DNA from: a bacterium D16-56
GTDB lineage: Bacteria > Bacillota > Clostridia > Lachnospirales > Lachnospiraceae
Length of the DNA stretch: 64,000 nucleotides
Direction: 5' to 3'
Assembly (NCBI GenBank): GCA_003611875.1
Contig: RAYY01000018.1
Coordinates: 1-64,000 of the forward strand
The position numbers and the translations under genes were made by a program. Positions 8,744 to 18,900 of the stretch are shown piece after piece. The notes under the pieces are model-generated. The model saw nothing but the letters and a program-made list of their open reading frames with translations, searched no databases and was not told where the DNA came from. Each line of letters opens with the position of its first letter. Position 1 is the stretch's first letter.

Positions 8744-9814
8744 TTATCTCCTCTCGTCGGTGGTACTTAACAGTGCGTCTATGCCGTAATAGAGAGCCTT
8801 TTTTTCGATGGCGCTCATCTCCTCTTTCTGCAGTGTGCGGATATAAAACCCGATCATATCACCAGGATGTTCGGCAAAAAGTCTGCTGAAATCATACTCT
8901 GGCTCTGATTCGTCAATGATCTCAATCACCTGCATCCGTCTCTCTAAGGGACTTAAATCAAATTGGATATCCGGATCCCTCTTCCCTCGGATGCGGAAGC
9001 GGTAAATGTGTTCAAGACCGCGTCTGGCAGCCTCGTCGCTAATCCGTGTGCACAGCTCGCCGTTGGTGGTGGCAGGGGTTACATGGATCACCAAAGGAAT
9101 GTACTGAGCCTGTGAAAGCGGAATAAATTCCAGGCGAATGACCTGATGAGTGGAAGGGCTGATCTCTCCCATCACTATGCCGTGGCGTCCGGTTTCTGTC
9201 TTGTCTAAGGGCTCCGGGGAGCCGGGAAAGGCATAGGAAAGGTCAGGTGCCAGTTCAGGCTTGTGAATGTGTCCTAAGGCAGCATAGGAAAAGCCCATGC
9301 CGGAAAAAAGCTTTTTGTCCATAGGCAGGTGGGCGCTGTCCCCGCCGTGAGCCAGAAGAATATGAATCCGGGGCGTCTCGGGGGGACGGACGTCTTTTAA
9401 GAGAGGGTCTGTAATCTCTGCCGTGTGGTAGGAGAAACCGGTAATGTCTGTACCTAGTTTTTCAAAGACAACCGTAGAGATGGTCTCCTCCATTAAAAAG
9501 GTCACATTGGAGCACCAGGAAAAGCTGCGCTGGGCAGAGCTTTTGCGGATGCGGTCATGGTTGCCGGCGATAATGACGACCTGAATGTTGGGGATAGTGG
9601 AAAAGAGATAATTCACCTCTTTTAAATCCCGCAGTAAAGGCTGTCGGTGAAAAAGATCGCCGGCAATAAAAAGAAAATCCACATCCCGCAGCTTGGCCTG
9701 GCGGACGATTTCTGCAAAGGTGTCACGGATTGCCTGGGCCCTGTCCTGGCTCCAGGCTTTGTCACTGTCTGGGTTCATACCCCAGTGAATGTCAGCGGTG
9801 TGGATAAATTTCAT
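8744..9814 (-). CDS. yhaO: SbcD/YhaO-like DNA repair metallophosphoesterase
   Basis: 356 aa from ATG 9814, which follows AAGGAGCTGCC. An in-frame ATG at 9859 lacks a ribosome binding site and would put 15 unmatched residues before MKFIHTADIHWG. The calcineurin-type metal motifs are in order: HTADIHWG (4-11), AGDLFH, AGNHDR, LAHGG and LGHIHKPE. This is the Mre11/SbcD nuclease layout, with a cap-like C-terminus. It is the upstream partner of the YhaN-like ATPase and probably forms the nuclease half of a double-strand-end processing complex. Confidence 0.88.
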   Translation of the reverse strand: MKFIHTADIHWGMNPDSDKAWSQDRAQAIRDTFAEIVRQAKLRDVDFLFIAGDLFHRQPLLRDLKEVNYLFSTIPNIQVVIIAGNHDRIRKSSAQRSFSWCSNVTFLMEETISTVVFEKLGTDITGFSYHTAEITDPLLKDVRPPETPRIHILLAHGGDSAHLPMDKKLFSGMGFSYAALGHIHKPELAPDLSYAFPGSPEPLDKTETGRHGIVMGEISPSTHQVIRLEFIPLSQAQYIPLVIHVTPATTNGELCTRISDEAARRGLEHIYRFRIRGKRDPDIQFDLSPLERRMQVIEIIDESEPEYDFSRLFAEHPGDMIGFYIRTLQKEEMSAIEKKALYYGIDALLSTTDERR

Positions 9815-9898
9815 GGCAGCTCCTTTTTTGTGGTTTGCTTGTCTGGTATGCTCTTGCATTTAACTGGTTATATACCCGTGAGTATAAGTGGTGCGGAT

Positions 9899-9957
9899 GG
9901 GTATGCCTTATGGCACAAGGTGCCCTGCTCTCAAGGAGCATGGATTCAGGTATACCC
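9899..9957. other. Three-way-junction inverted-repeat element
   Basis: A 10-bp closing stem (9899-9908 with 9948-9957, one G-T pair) encloses two perfect 5-bp hairpins: GGCAC/GTGCC (9912-9924) and TGCTC/GAGCA (9926-9940). The arrangement is unlikely to be chance in 59 bp. The wobble pair is G-U in plus-strand RNA but A-C in minus-strand RNA, so the plus strand folds slightly better although both flanking genes are on the minus strand. A further small hairpin TATAC/GTATA lies just to the left (about 9870-9886). The rest of the 192-bp gap shows no gene. Confidence 0.5.
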
Positions 9958-10006
9958 TTTTGGTATGGTGTGTTGATGCAGCAGCTTATGCGGACGGAAC
10001 CACTTC

Positions 10007-11398
10007 TTATAGCTCGCAGTTGTTGACTGTCCGCGGGAAGGGAACAACGTCCCGGATATTACCCATGCCGGTCAGATACATGACACAGCGTTCAAAGCCT
10101 AGTCCGAATCCGGCATGACGGGCAGAACCATATCTGCGCAGATCCAAATAGAAACGGTAGTCTTCTTCATTAAGATTCAGCTCTTTCATGCGTGCCGCCA
10201 GCTTGTCATAATCATCCTCACGCTGGCTTCCGCCGATGATCTCTCCAATGCCGGGAACTAGGCAGTCCATGGCAGCTACCGTCCTGCCGTCGGGATTCAT
10301 CTTCATGTAAAAGGCCTTGATCTCCTTGGGATAGTCAGTCACAAACACGGGACGCTTGTATATCTGTTCGGTCAGATAACGTTCGTGCTCTGTCTGAAGG
10401 TCACAGCCCCAGGATACCTTATAGTCAAAATGATCATTGTTTTTTGACAAAATTTCAATGGCATCTGTGTAGGTTACATGGGCAAATTCAGAATTTAAAA
10501 CACCATGAAGCCTGTCTAAAAGACCTTTGTCTATAAAACTGTTGAAAAATGCCATTTCTTCCGGCGCATGCTCTAAAACGTAGCGAATAATGTGCTTTAA
10601 CATACCCTCGGCTATATCCATGTTGTCCTGCAGGTCTGCAAAGGCCATCTCCGGCTCGATCATCCAAAATTCTGCCGCATGACGGGTCGTGTTGGAATTT
10701 TCCGCCCGGAAGGTAGGTCCGAATGTATAAATATTTCGGAAGGCCATGGCATAAGTCTCCCCGTTTAACTGTCCGCTGACGGTCAGATTGGTAGGCTTGC
10801 CAAAAAAATCTTTGGAAAAATCAACGGATCCGTCCTCCTTTTTGGGGATGTCAGACAAATTCATGGTAGTTACCTGGAACATCTCTCCGGCGCCCTCACA
10901 GTCGCTTCCTGTTATGAGAGGGGTGTGAACATAGACAAAATCCCGCTCCTGAAAATACTGGTGGATGGCATAGGCAATCAGGGAACGCACACGGAACACA
11001 GCCTGAAAGGTGTTGGTCCGGGGACGCAGATGAGTGATGGTGCGCAGATACTCTAAGGTGTGGCGCTTTTTCTGCAGCGGATAATCCGGGGCAGACGCAC
11101 CTTCCACCGTCACTTCGGATGCCTGAATCTCAAAAGGCTGTTTGGCTTCTGGAGTAGCGACAAGAACGCCCTTTACCAAAATGGCAGCCCCCACGTTTAG
11201 CTTGCTGATCTCGGCAAAGTTTGACAGGGTATCATGGTAGACTATCTGCAGCGTGTCAAAATAGGTGCCGTCACTGATTACAATGAAGCCGAATGCTTTG
11301 GAGCCGCGGACGCTGCGGACCCAGCCGCCGATAGAAATCTCCTTATCCAGATAGTCTGCCCGGTTTCGGTACAATTCTCTTACGGTAATTAAATCCAT
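10007..11398 (-). CDS. asnS: Asparaginyl-tRNA synthetase
   Basis: 463 aa from ATG 11398, behind AAGGAGAACCAAT; an upstream in-frame ATG at 11431 is not needed. An N-terminal OB-fold anticodon-binding domain ([19 protein letters not shown]) precedes a class II catalytic core. Motif 2 is near [16 protein letters not shown] and motif 3 is [13 protein letters not shown] close to the C-terminus. It charges tRNA-Asn in the cytoplasm. The [15 protein letters not shown] segment is typical of AsnRS rather than AspRS. I see no T-box leader in the 294-bp upstream gap. Confidence 0.97.
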   Translation of the reverse strand: MDLITVRELYRNRADYLDKEISIGGWVRSVRGSKAFGFIVISDGTYFDTLQIVYHDTLSNFAEISKLNVGAAILVKGVLVATPEAKQPFEIQASEVTVEGASAPDYPLQKKRHTLEYLRTITHLRPRTNTFQAVFRVRSLIAYAIHQYFQERDFVYVHTPLITGSDCEGAGEMFQVTTMNLSDIPKKEDGSVDFSKDFFGKPTNLTVSGQLNGETYAMAFRNIYTFGPTFRAENSNTTRHAAEFWMIEPEMAFADLQDNMDIAEGMLKHIIRYVLEHAPEEMAFFNSFIDKGLLDRLHGVLNSEFAHVTYTDAIEILSKNNDHFDYKVSWGCDLQTEHERYLTEQIYKRPVFVTDYPKEIKAFYMKMNPDGRTVAAMDCLVPGIGEIIGGSQREDDYDKLAARMKELNLNEEDYRFYLDLRRYGSARHAGFGLGFERCVMYLTGMGNIRDVVPFPRTVNNCEL

Positions 11399-11627
11399 AT
11401 TGGTTCTCCTTTTATTTCTTGTATAATTCATAATCTTATCTTTATAAATGGCAGGAAATGGCTGCCCTATGGGGATTATACTTTATTTTCTGAAAGGATT
11501 CAAGGGCAAGCGGCACCTTTCCGGAGGACTTTTCCCGACTTTTTCCGCCGCTTTCCTAAAAGAAATGATTTCCTACAAAAAATGTCGGAAAATGCACAAA
11601 AAATCTTCAGAATATATACAAAATTTG

Positions 11628-11656
11628 TTCACTATTTTAGAAATATGTGGTATAAT
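11628..11656 (+). promoter_or_regulatory. Promoter of the glgCD operon
   Basis: TTCACT (11628-11633), a 17-bp spacer and TATAAT (11651-11656), with an extended -10 TGG directly before it. The leader is about 30 nt. The remaining asnS-glgC gap (11399-11627) shows no gene. Confidence 0.65.
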
Positions 11657-11692
11657 CATATTTATAGAAAATACTACAGCGAGGTGAGCAGC

Positions 11693-12967
11693 GTGATTAA
11701 AAAAGAAATGATTGCCATGCTATTGGCGGGAGGACAGGGGAGCCGCCTGGGAGTACTGACGCAGAAGGTAGCAAAGCCTGCGGTATCGTTTGGCGGAAAG
11801 TATCGAATTATTGACTTTCCCTTAAGCAACTGCATCAATTCAGGTGTGGATACGGTGGGTGTGTTGACCCAGTATCAGCCTCTGCGTTTGAATACTCATA
11901 TCGGAATTGGTATTCCGTGGGACTTAGACCGCAATGTGGGAGGCGTCACGATTCTCCCGCCCTATGAAAGGAGCAAGGGCAGCGATTGGTATACCGGCAC
12001 CGCCAACGCGATTTTTCAGAATCTGGAGTATATGGAAACCTATAATCCGGATTATGTATTGATCCTGTCCGGCGACCACATATATAAGATGGACTACGAG
12101 GTGATGCTGGAATATCATAAAGCAAATAATGCAGATGTCACAATCGCAGCTATGCCGGTACCCATTGAGGAGGCAGGCCGTTTTGGTATCGTTATTACAG
12201 ACGAAACCAGCCGCATCACCGAGTTTGAGGAAAAGCCGGAGCATCCAAGGAGTAATCTGGCTTCTATGGGTATCTATATATTCAGCTGGCCGGTGCTTCG
12301 GGAGGCATTGATCCATTTGTCTGAGGAGCCGGGCTGTGATTTCGGCAAGCATATTATCCCTTACTGTCACAGCGGTGGCAGAAGGATTTTTGCTTATGAG
12401 TACAATGGCTACTGGAAGGATGTGGGTACTTTAGGCTCCTACTGGGAGGCAAACATGGAATTGATTGATATTATTCCAGAGTTTAACTTATATGAGGAGT
12501 ACTGGAAGGTCTACACCAAAAGCGATATTATCCCGCCTCAGTATGTGGCTGGGGATGCGGTGATTGAGCGCAGCATCATCGGTGAAGGAACCGAAATTTA
12601 CGGGGAGGTGCATAATTCTGTTATAGGAGCCGGGGTTATCATCGGCAAGGGAGCTGTGGTTCGGGATTCTATCATTATGCGGAACTGCGCGGTGGGTGAT
12701 GGCGCCCAGGTGACAAAGGCAATTGTGGCTGAGGATACAGTCATAGGAGCCGGAGCCGTATTGGGGGCCGGGGCATTTGCGCCTAGTAAATATGATCCGA
12801 AGGTATACCAGTTTGACCTGGTTACGGTAGGAGAGCACAGCGTGATTCCGGATCATGTGAAGATCGGAAAGAATACGGCGATTTCCGGCGTTACACGGCC
12901 GGAGGACTATCCGGAGGGAAGTCTGGCAAGTGGAGAATCCATTATAAAGGCAGGTGGTGTACAATGA
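11693..12967 (+). CDS. glgC: Glucose-1-phosphate adenylyltransferase, catalytic subunit
   Basis: 424 aa with a GTG start 7 nt after GAGGTGA. Using the ATG at 11582 would put 37 residues of promoter and leader sequence on the front. It makes ADP-glucose from ATP and glucose-1-phosphate, the first step of glycogen synthesis. The pyrophosphorylase signature [13 protein letters not shown] sits at the N-terminus, followed by [25 protein letters not shown] and the sugar-phosphate site [10 protein letters not shown] left-handed beta-helix fills the C-terminal third. It overlaps glgD by 4 bp (ATGA). GlgC with GlgD forms a mixed tetramer in Firmicutes. Confidence 0.95.
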   Translation: MIKKEMIAMLLAGGQGSRLGVLTQKVAKPAVSFGGKYRIIDFPLSNCINSGVDTVGVLTQYQPLRLNTHIGIGIPWDLDRNVGGVTILPPYERSKGSDWYTGTANAIFQNLEYMETYNPDYVLILSGDHIYKMDYEVMLEYHKANNADVTIAAMPVPIEEAGRFGIVITDETSRITEFEEKPEHPRSNLASMGIYIFSWPVLREALIHLSEEPGCDFGKHIIPYCHSGGRRIFAYEYNGYWKDVGTLGSYWEANMELIDIIPEFNLYEEYWKVYTKSDIIPPQYVAGDAVIERSIIGEGTEIYGEVHNSVIGAGVIIGKGAVVRDSIIMRNCAVGDGAQVTKAIVAEDTVIGAGAVLGAGAFAPSKYDPKVYQFDLVTVGEHSVIPDHVKIGKNTAISGVTRPEDYPEGSLASGESIIKAGGVQ

Positions 12968-14085
12968 GAGCGATAGGTATTGTTTTGGCAGGCGGAAACA
13001 GCAAGAGAATGCGGGAATTATCCAACAGACGGGCCATATCTGCCATGCCCGTTGCGGGCAGCTATCGGGGGATTGATTTTGTTCTCAGCAATATGACTAA
13101 TTCACATATTCAGAATGTAGCTGTGTTCACCCAATATAACTCCCGTTCGCTGAATGAGCATTTAAGTTCTTCTAAGTGGTGGGATTTCGGGAGAAAGCAG
13201 GGCGGACTATATGTTTTTACGCCGACCATTACAGCGGAGAACAGTGACTGGTACCGCGGGACAGCAGACGCATTGTATCAGAACCTGGCATTTCTAAAAG
13301 ACAGCCATGAACCTTATGTAGTGATCACATCAGGAGACGGTGTCTATAAGCTGGATTACAATAAGGTTTTGGAGTATCATATTGAGAAAAAGGCAGATAT
13401 TACCATTGTCTGCAAGGAGCTGCCGGAAGGCGAAGATGCCACGCGCTTCGGCGTTGTGAAGACGAATGAGGATGGACGTATTGTAGAGTTTGAGGAAAAG
13501 CCCATGGTGGCAGAGAGCAACGTTGTGTCCTGTGGGATTTATGTGATACGCCGGCGCCAGTTAATTGAGCTGATTGAGCGTTGTGCAGCAGAGGATCGGG
13601 TGGATTTTGTGCGGGATATTCTGGTGCGCTATAAGAACCTGAAAAAGATCTATGCATATCGGCTGAATACATACTGGAGCAATATTGCGTCAGTGGATTC
13701 TTATTATCGGACCAATATGGATTTTTTAAAGCCAGAGGTTCGGGATTATTTCTTTAAGGAATATCCGGATGTATATTCCAAGGTAGACGATCTGCCGCCT
13801 GCCAAGTACAATCCGGGCGCGTTGGTGAAGAACAGCCTTGTATCCAGCGGTTCCATCATCAACGGGACAGTAGAGAATTCTATTCTTTTTAAAAAGGCGT
13901 ATGTGGGAAATAACTGCGTGATTAAGAATTCTATTATACTGAATGATGTTTACATTGGAGATAACACGGTAATCGAGAATTGTATTGTAGAAAGCCGTGA
14001 CACGATCCGCGCCAATACTACTTATATCGGTGAGCCGGGAAATATCCGGATTGTCGTGGAAAAGAATGAAAGATACACGCTGTAA
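12964..14085 (+). CDS. glgD: GlgD subunit of glucose-1-phosphate adenylyltransferase
   Basis: A 373-aa paralog of GlgC. It begins [20 protein letters not shown], and the GlgC-type GGQGSRLG loop is replaced by GGNSKRMR, as is usual for the poorly catalytic GlgD partner. [13 protein letters not shown] and VEFEEKPMV are kept, and a beta-helix tail ([18 protein letters not shown]) is present. GlgD tunes the activity and allostery of GlgC in the heterotetramer. Translation is coupled to glgC by an ATGA overlap. Confidence 0.94.
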   Translation: MRAIGIVLAGGNSKRMRELSNRRAISAMPVAGSYRGIDFVLSNMTNSHIQNVAVFTQYNSRSLNEHLSSSKWWDFGRKQGGLYVFTPTITAENSDWYRGTADALYQNLAFLKDSHEPYVVITSGDGVYKLDYNKVLEYHIEKKADITIVCKELPEGEDATRFGVVKTNEDGRIVEFEEKPMVAESNVVSCGIYVIRRRQLIELIERCAAEDRVDFVRDILVRYKNLKKIYAYRLNTYWSNIASVDSYYRTNMDFLKPEVRDYFFKEYPDVYSKVDDLPPAKYNPGALVKNSLVSSGSIINGTVENSILFKKAYVGNNCVIKNSIILNDVYIGDNTVIENCIVESRDTIRANTTYIGEPGNIRIVVEKNERYTL

Positions 14086-14104
14086 AAGGAAAGGGTTTAT
14101 TGAG

Positions 14105-14377
14105 ATGCAGATAACAGATGTACGAGTGAGAAGAATCGAAAAAGAAGGAAAAATGAAAGCAATCGTTTCCATCACCCTGGATAATGAATTTGTAATTCAT
14201 GACATTAAGGTGATCGAGGGAGAGAAGGGGCTCTTTATTGCTATGCCCAGCAGAAAGACTTCAGAGGGAGAGTACCGTGATATCGCCCACCCGATCAATT
14301 CGGAGACACGGGATATGATTCAGAATGTGATTCTGAATAAATATGAGACAACGGCGTTGGAGAGTCAGGAGGAATAG
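14105..14377 (+). CDS. spoVG: Septation/RNA-binding regulator SpoVG
   Basis: 90 aa from ATG 14105, opening [19 protein letters not shown] and containing [18 protein letters not shown], the near-invariant SpoVG core. SpoVG is a small DNA- and RNA-binding protein that affects spore cortex formation, septation and gene expression in Firmicutes. It lies 19 bp after glgD and ends in front of a strong hairpin, so it is probably the last gene of the glgC-glgD transcript, possibly with its own promoter inside glgD. An upstream ATG at 13997 lies inside glgD and is not the start. Confidence 0.95.
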   Translation: MQITDVRVRRIEKEGKMKAIVSITLDNEFVIHDIKVIEGEKGLFIAMPSRKTSEGEYRDIAHPINSETRDMIQNVILNKYETTALESQEE

Positions 14378-14390
14378 AGAGAGCAGATTA

Positions 14391-14433
14391 TCGACAAGGC
14401 GGCGGGTTCTTGGGAGACCTGCCGCCTTGTCGA
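14391..14433 (+). terminator. Long-stem terminator after spoVG
   Basis: A 17-bp stem (14391-14407 with 14417-14433, one G-U pair) with a 9-nt loop. The following tract TTGTAATGATT is only moderately T-rich, so termination may be imperfect. Confidence 0.65.
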
Positions 14434-14529
14434 TTGTAATGATTCTATGGGATTCCCCAACCCCCAAAATGCCGGAGCTGCTGCCTGTAGTCCCAGCAAG
14501 GTGTCTTTGCTTCAGATAGAAGGTAAGCC

Positions 14530-14558
14530 TTTACTTTCTCCTCATAACCTGATAAAAT
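14530..14558 (+). promoter_or_regulatory. Promoter of the pth-mfd operon
   Basis: TTTACT (14530-14535), a 17-bp spacer and TAAAAT (14553-14558). The predicted transcript would start near 14565, leaving a leader of about 180 nt. Confidence 0.5.
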
Positions 14559-14583
14559 AAAATAGTATAACAAGACAAAGAAC

Positions 14584-14629
14584 AGCGTTAATTTTCGTTC
14601 CTATACAGGAACTGAGAATTAACGCTTTT
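14584..14629 (+). promoter_or_regulatory. Leader hairpin / possible attenuator upstream of pth
   Basis: AGCGTTAATT pairs with AATTAACGCT, with an inner GTTCC/GGAAC stem, and the arm is followed by TTTT. It lies about 20 nt after the predicted transcription start and 118 bp before pth. It could terminate early transcription or be the end of an unrelated short RNA. Nothing else was recognised between 14434 and 14746. Confidence 0.4.
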
Positions 14630-14746
14630 GGCGCGTTGATGGATTGCTGTCAATACAATTTGGATAACAGCACAGGGTAAGTGAATAGCAGCGGATTTTG
14701 CAGGCGATCGTGAGAACAGCAGACGGAATAAGAGAAAGGAAGAATC

Positions 14747-15328
14747 ATGTATATTATTGCAGGGCTTGGGAATCCCACAAAAGAATATGATAAAACAAGA
14801 CACAATGTAGGATTTGAGGTGATCGATGAGCTGGCAGAGCGGTATCAGATTGACATCAGTGAACGGAAGCATCGAGCCTTTTGCGGCAGAGGCGTGGTGG
14901 AAGGTCAGAAGGTTCTTCTGGTAAAACCGCAGACGTTTATGAATCTCAGCGGGGAGAGCCTGCGGATGGTGTTGGATTATTATAAAGCACCGCCGGAGGA
15001 TTTGATTGTCATTTATGACGATATCAGTCTGGCTCCGGGACAGCTTCGAATTCGAAGGAAGGGAAGCGCAGGGGGACATAACGGAATTAAGAATATTATT
15101 GCTCATCTGGGTACTCAGGAGTTTCCAAGAATAAAGGTGGGGGTAGGAGAAAAGCCGCCCCGGATGGACTTGAAGGATTATGTTTTGAGCCGGTTTTCGA
15201 AGGGAGAAAGAGAGCTGATGGAGCAGGCATTTAAAGAGGCAGCACAGGCGGCGGTGATGATGATCACAGAAGGGGTGGATCCGGCAATGAATCATTTTAA
15301 TATGAAGAAAAAAGCGGAGGAAGAATGA
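14747..15328 (+). CDS. pth: Peptidyl-tRNA hydrolase
   Basis: 193 aa, usual length. It opens MYIIAGLGNPTKEYDKTRHN with the catalytic His at residue 19, then QTFMNLSG, DDISLAPG and GSAGGHNGIKNI. It frees tRNA from peptidyl-tRNA that drops off ribosomes. The start is 6-10 nt after GAAAGGAAG. It overlaps mfd by 4 bp (ATGA). The pth-mfd pairing is a conserved arrangement in Firmicutes. Confidence 0.97.
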   Translation: MYIIAGLGNPTKEYDKTRHNVGFEVIDELAERYQIDISERKHRAFCGRGVVEGQKVLLVKPQTFMNLSGESLRMVLDYYKAPPEDLIVIYDDISLAPGQLRIRRKGSAGGHNGIKNIIAHLGTQEFPRIKVGVGEKPPRMDLKDYVLSRFSKGERELMEQAFKEAAQAAVMMITEGVDPAMNHFNMKKKAEEE

Positions 15329-18300
15329 GCAGGATATTTGCAAATCCATTAGCAGAGCTGATTGAATATGAGGAGATGAATCAGGAGCTGGAGCGGGGAA
15401 ACGGACCTTTGCAGGTCAGCGGCTGTATGGATTCCCAAAAGGTACACTTGATCCAGGAGACGGCTCTTTCCTTTCCCTGGAAGCTGGTAGTGACCTATGA
15501 TGATTCCAGAGCGCGGGAAATCTATGAGGATTTTGGATGTTTCAGACAGGATGTTTGGATGTATCCGGCAAAGGATCTGCTGTTTTACAGTGCAGATATC
15601 CATGGAAATCTCATGGCCAGGCAGAGAGTCCAGGTACTGCGCCATTTAATAGAGGATGATTCGGGGGTGGTAGTGACAACCCTGGATGGACTTATGGATC
15701 ATCTGCTTCCGTTAAAGCAGTTAAGGGATCAGGTGGCTGTGGTGCAGGTGGGCCAGGAGCTTGATCCGGAGGAGTGGAAGGAACGGCTGGTGCGGCTGGG
15801 GTATGAGCGCACCGGACAGGTGGACGGTATGGGGCAGTTTTCCATTCGGGGCGGAATATTGGATGTTTTTCCTCTTACAGAGGAGCAGCCGGTAAGAATT
15901 GAGCTTTGGGATACAGAGGTAGATTCTATTCGCACCTTTGATTTGGAAAGCCAGCGCTCTGTAGAGCAGCTGGAGGAGATTGCCATATACCCGGCAGTTG
16001 AGATTGTTTTGACAGAGGAACAGCAGAAGAAAGGGGTAAAACGGCTTCGGGAGGAGGTCAAAGCTTCCGCACAAAGGCTTAGAAAACAGATGCTCACTGA
16101 GGAGGCGGCAAGGCTGTCTGGTATTGTAGGGGAGCTGACAGAGGGGATCGACGAAGGCCGCAGGGTAAATGGTCTGGATGGGTATTTGTCGTATTTTACA
16201 GATGAATCGGTTTCATTTTTGGATTATTTTCAGGAAAGTACCGGCATGATTATTTTAGATGAGCCGGCACGGCTGCGGGAAAAGGGTGAGGCAGTGGAGG
16301 CGGAGTTTCGGGAAAGCATGTCTCACCGGTTAGAGAAGGGATATCTGCTTCCGGGGCAGACAGAGCTTCTTTATACTGTTAAGGAGCTGATGGCCAAGGC
16401 GCAAAGAAGCAATACCCTGTATCTGACCGGATTGGAGCAGAAGCTGCCGGGAATGACTGTGAAAAACCAGTACCAGATTCGTGTGAAAAATGTTAATTCT
16501 TATCAGAGCAGCTTTGAGCTTTTAATCAAGGACCTTCAGCAGTGGAAACGAGAGAAATACCGGGTAATTCTTCTTTCTGGTTCCCGGACCAGAGCCAGCA
16601 GGCTGGCAGGAGATCTGCGGGAATATGAATTAAGCGCCTTTTGTCCGGATGATGAAAACAGACAGGTGGAGCCGGGTGAAATACTGGTGACGTATGGAAA
16701 TCTCCACCGAGGGTTTGAGTATCCCCAGATTAAGTTTGTGGTCATCACAGAAGGGGATATGTTCGGCACGGAAAAGAAAAAGAAAAGGCGGAAAAAGGCT
16801 GCCTATGAGGGAAGCAGAATCCAAAGCTTTTCCGAGCTGGCCATAGGGGATTATGTGGTTCATGAGGAGCATGGGCTGGGGATTTACCGGGGAATCGAAA
16901 AGATTGAAAGGGATAAAATCGTTAAGGATTATCTGAAGATCGAGTATGCAGACGGAGGAAATCTGTATCTGCCGGCTACTCGTTTAGACGGGATTCAGAA
17001 ATATGCCGGGGCAGATGCCAAAGCGCCCAAACTAAACAAATTAGGGGGCGATCAGTGGAAAAAGACCAGAAGCCGTGTAAAGAGCGCGGTCAAGGAGATT
17101 GCCAAGGATTTGGTGGAGCTTTATGCGGCGCGTCAGGGGACTGCCGGCTTCCAATACGGCCCGGATACTGTATGGCAGCGTGAGTTTGAAGAATTGTTTC
17201 CCTATGAGGAGACAGAGGATCAGGCAGAGGCTATTGAGGCGGCCAAACGGGATATGGAAAGCAAAAAAATCATGGATAGGCTGATCTGCGGGGACGTGGG
17301 ATATGGAAAAACCGAGGTGGCGCTGCGGGTAGCTTTTAAGGCTGTTCAGGAGAGCAAGCAGGTGGTTTATCTGGTGCCCACCACCATACTTGCCCAGCAG
17401 CATTATAATACCTTTCTTCAGAGAATGAAGGATTTTCCGGTGCGTGTAGATCTGATGTCCCGGTTCCGCACTCCGGCACAGGTGAAAAAGACCCTGGCGG
17501 ATCTGCAGAAGGGGATGGTAGATATTGTGATCGGCACTCACCGGGTGCTTTCAAAGGATGTTAGGTTTAAGGATTTGGGGCTGCTGATCATTGATGAGGA
17601 GCAGCGGTTCGGTGTGACCCACAAGGAGAAGATTAAAAAGCTGAAGGAAAATGTGGATGTGCTGACCCTGACGGCAACGCCTATTCCCAGAACTCTTCAC
17701 ATGAGCCTGGTGGGAATCCGGGACATGAGTGTGCTGGAGGAGCCGCCGGTAGACCGTCTTCCCATCCAGACCTATGTAATGGAATATAATGATGAGATGG
17801 TCCGGGAGGCGATTAACCGAGAATTGGCCCGAAACGGGCAGGTGTACTATGTATTTAATCGGGTAAAGGGGATTGACGAGATCGCATCCCATATACAGGA
17901 GCTGGTAAAAGATGCTGTGGTAGTATATGCTCACGGACAGATGCAGGAGCGGCAGCTGGAAAAGATTATGTTTGACTTTGTCAATGGGGAGATTGATGTG
18001 CTGGTATCAACCACAATCATTGAAACCGGCCTGGATATTCCTAACGCCAACACGATGATTATCCATGATGCAGACCGTATGGGGTTGTCTCAGCTCTATC
18101 AGCTTCGGGGACGTGTGGGACGGTCAAACCGGATTTCGTATGCTTTTTTGATGTATAAAAGAGATAAGCTTTTAAGGGAAGAAGCCGAGAAGCGGCTTCA
18201 GGCGATTCGGGAATTTACAGAGCTGGGGTCAGGGATCAAAATTGCCATGCGGGATCTGGAAATCCGCGGTGCAGGAAATGTTCTGGGGGCAGAACAGCAT

Positions 18301-18858
18301 GGCCATATGGAGGCAGTAGGATATGACCTGTATTGTAAGCTGCTGAATCAGGCAGTTCAGGCCCTTCGCGGGAAGCGGGAGGCGGCAGACGAGTTTGAGA
18401 CTGTGGTGGACTGTGATATTAATGCATATATTCCTTCTTCTTATATTAAGAATGAGTATCAAAAGCTGGATATTTATAAAAGAATATCTGGTATTGAGAA
18501 TGAAGATGAATATATGGATATGCAGGATGAGCTGATGGATCGGTTTGGGGAGCTTCCGGCTTCCGTGGAAAATCTGCTGAAGGTAGCAGAATTAAAGGCC
18601 ATGGCCCGAAGGGCTTATGTGACGGAGGTTAAGGTAAACCGGCAGGAGGTAAGACTGACCATGTATCCTGGCGCGAAGCTGAATATCGAAGGGATTCCAA
18701 AGCTGGTGCAGGAATATGGGGGGGACTTAAGGTTTCAGATGGGTGATTTGCCGTATTTTCATTATGTGGATCGGAAAAAGGCTCATAAGGACTGTGAGGC
18801 AATGCTTCAGAGAACACAGGAGCTGATCGGAAGGGTTGTAGAATTGGTAATGAAATAA
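15325..18858 (+). CDS. mfd: Transcription-repair coupling factor Mfd
   Basis: 1177 aa, full length. The N-terminal UvrB-like domains include MGQFSIRGGILDVFP. The RNA polymerase-interacting domain follows, around YVVHEEHGLGIYRGIEKIE. The translocase has Walker A ICGDVGYGKTEVALR near 653-667, LLIIDEEQRFGV (DEEQ box) and TATPIPRTLH. The last motifs are TTIIETGLDIPNANT and QLRGRVGRSNR, and the TRCF domain is C-terminal. Mfd pushes stalled RNA polymerase off lesions and recruits UvrA. Confidence 0.97.
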   Translation: MSRIFANPLAELIEYEEMNQELERGNGPLQVSGCMDSQKVHLIQETALSFPWKLVVTYDDSRAREIYEDFGCFRQDVWMYPAKDLLFYSADIHGNLMARQRVQVLRHLIEDDSGVVVTTLDGLMDHLLPLKQLRDQVAVVQVGQELDPEEWKERLVRLGYERTGQVDGMGQFSIRGGILDVFPLTEEQPVRIELWDTEVDSIRTFDLESQRSVEQLEEIAIYPAVEIVLTEEQQKKGVKRLREEVKASAQRLRKQMLTEEAARLSGIVGELTEGIDEGRRVNGLDGYLSYFTDESVSFLDYFQESTGMIILDEPARLREKGEAVEAEFRESMSHRLEKGYLLPGQTELLYTVKELMAKAQRSNTLYLTGLEQKLPGMTVKNQYQIRVKNVNSYQSSFELLIKDLQQWKREKYRVILLSGSRTRASRLAGDLREYELSAFCPDDENRQVEPGEILVTYGNLHRGFEYPQIKFVVITEGDMFGTEKKKKRRKKAAYEGSRIQSFSELAIGDYVVHEEHGLGIYRGIEKIERDKIVKDYLKIEYADGGNLYLPATRLDGIQKYAGADAKAPKLNKLGGDQWKKTRSRVKSAVKEIAKDLVELYAARQGTAGFQYGPDTVWQREFEELFPYEETEDQAEAIEAAKRDMESKKIMDRLICGDVGYGKTEVALRVAFKAVQESKQVVYLVPTTILAQQHYNTFLQRMKDFPVRVDLMSRFRTPAQVKKTLADLQKGMVDIVIGTHRVLSKDVRFKDLGLLIIDEEQRFGVTHKEKIKKLKENVDVLTLTATPIPRTLHMSLVGIRDMSVLEEPPVDRLPIQTYVMEYNDEMVREAINRELARNGQVYYVFNRVKGIDEIASHIQELVKDAVVVYAHGQMQERQLEKIMFDFVNGEIDVLVSTTIIETGLDIPNANTMIIHDADRMGLSQLYQLRGRVGRSNRISYAFLMYKRDKLLREEAEKRLQAIREFTELGSGIKIAMRDLEIRGAGNVLGAEQHGHMEAVGYDLYCKLLNQAVQALRGKREAADEFETVVDCDINAYIPSSYIKNEYQKLDIYKRISGIENEDEYMDMQDELMDRFGELPASVENLLKVAELKAMARRAYVTEVKVNRQEVRLTMYPGAKLNIEGIPKLVQEYGGDLRFQMGDLPYFHYVDRKKAHKDCEAMLQRTQELIGRVVELVMK

Positions 18859-18900
18859 AGGATACACGAATACGAATGGATCAGGCAGGAGGAAAAGCAG

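Noticed and set aside
6833-9814. Anti-phage defence pair (nuclease plus SMC-like ATPase)
   Set aside because: The membrane-anchored YhaN/YhaO layout between core genes fits a housekeeping SbcCD-like pair, and no other defence genes are near.
11582-11692. N-terminal extension of GlgC from an upstream ATG
   Set aside because: The extension covers the promoter and leader and has no homology; GTG 11693 has GAGGTGA at the right distance.
11399-11692. T-box riboswitch upstream of asnS
   Set aside because: No T-box core sequence and no antiterminator/terminator pair was found on the minus strand.
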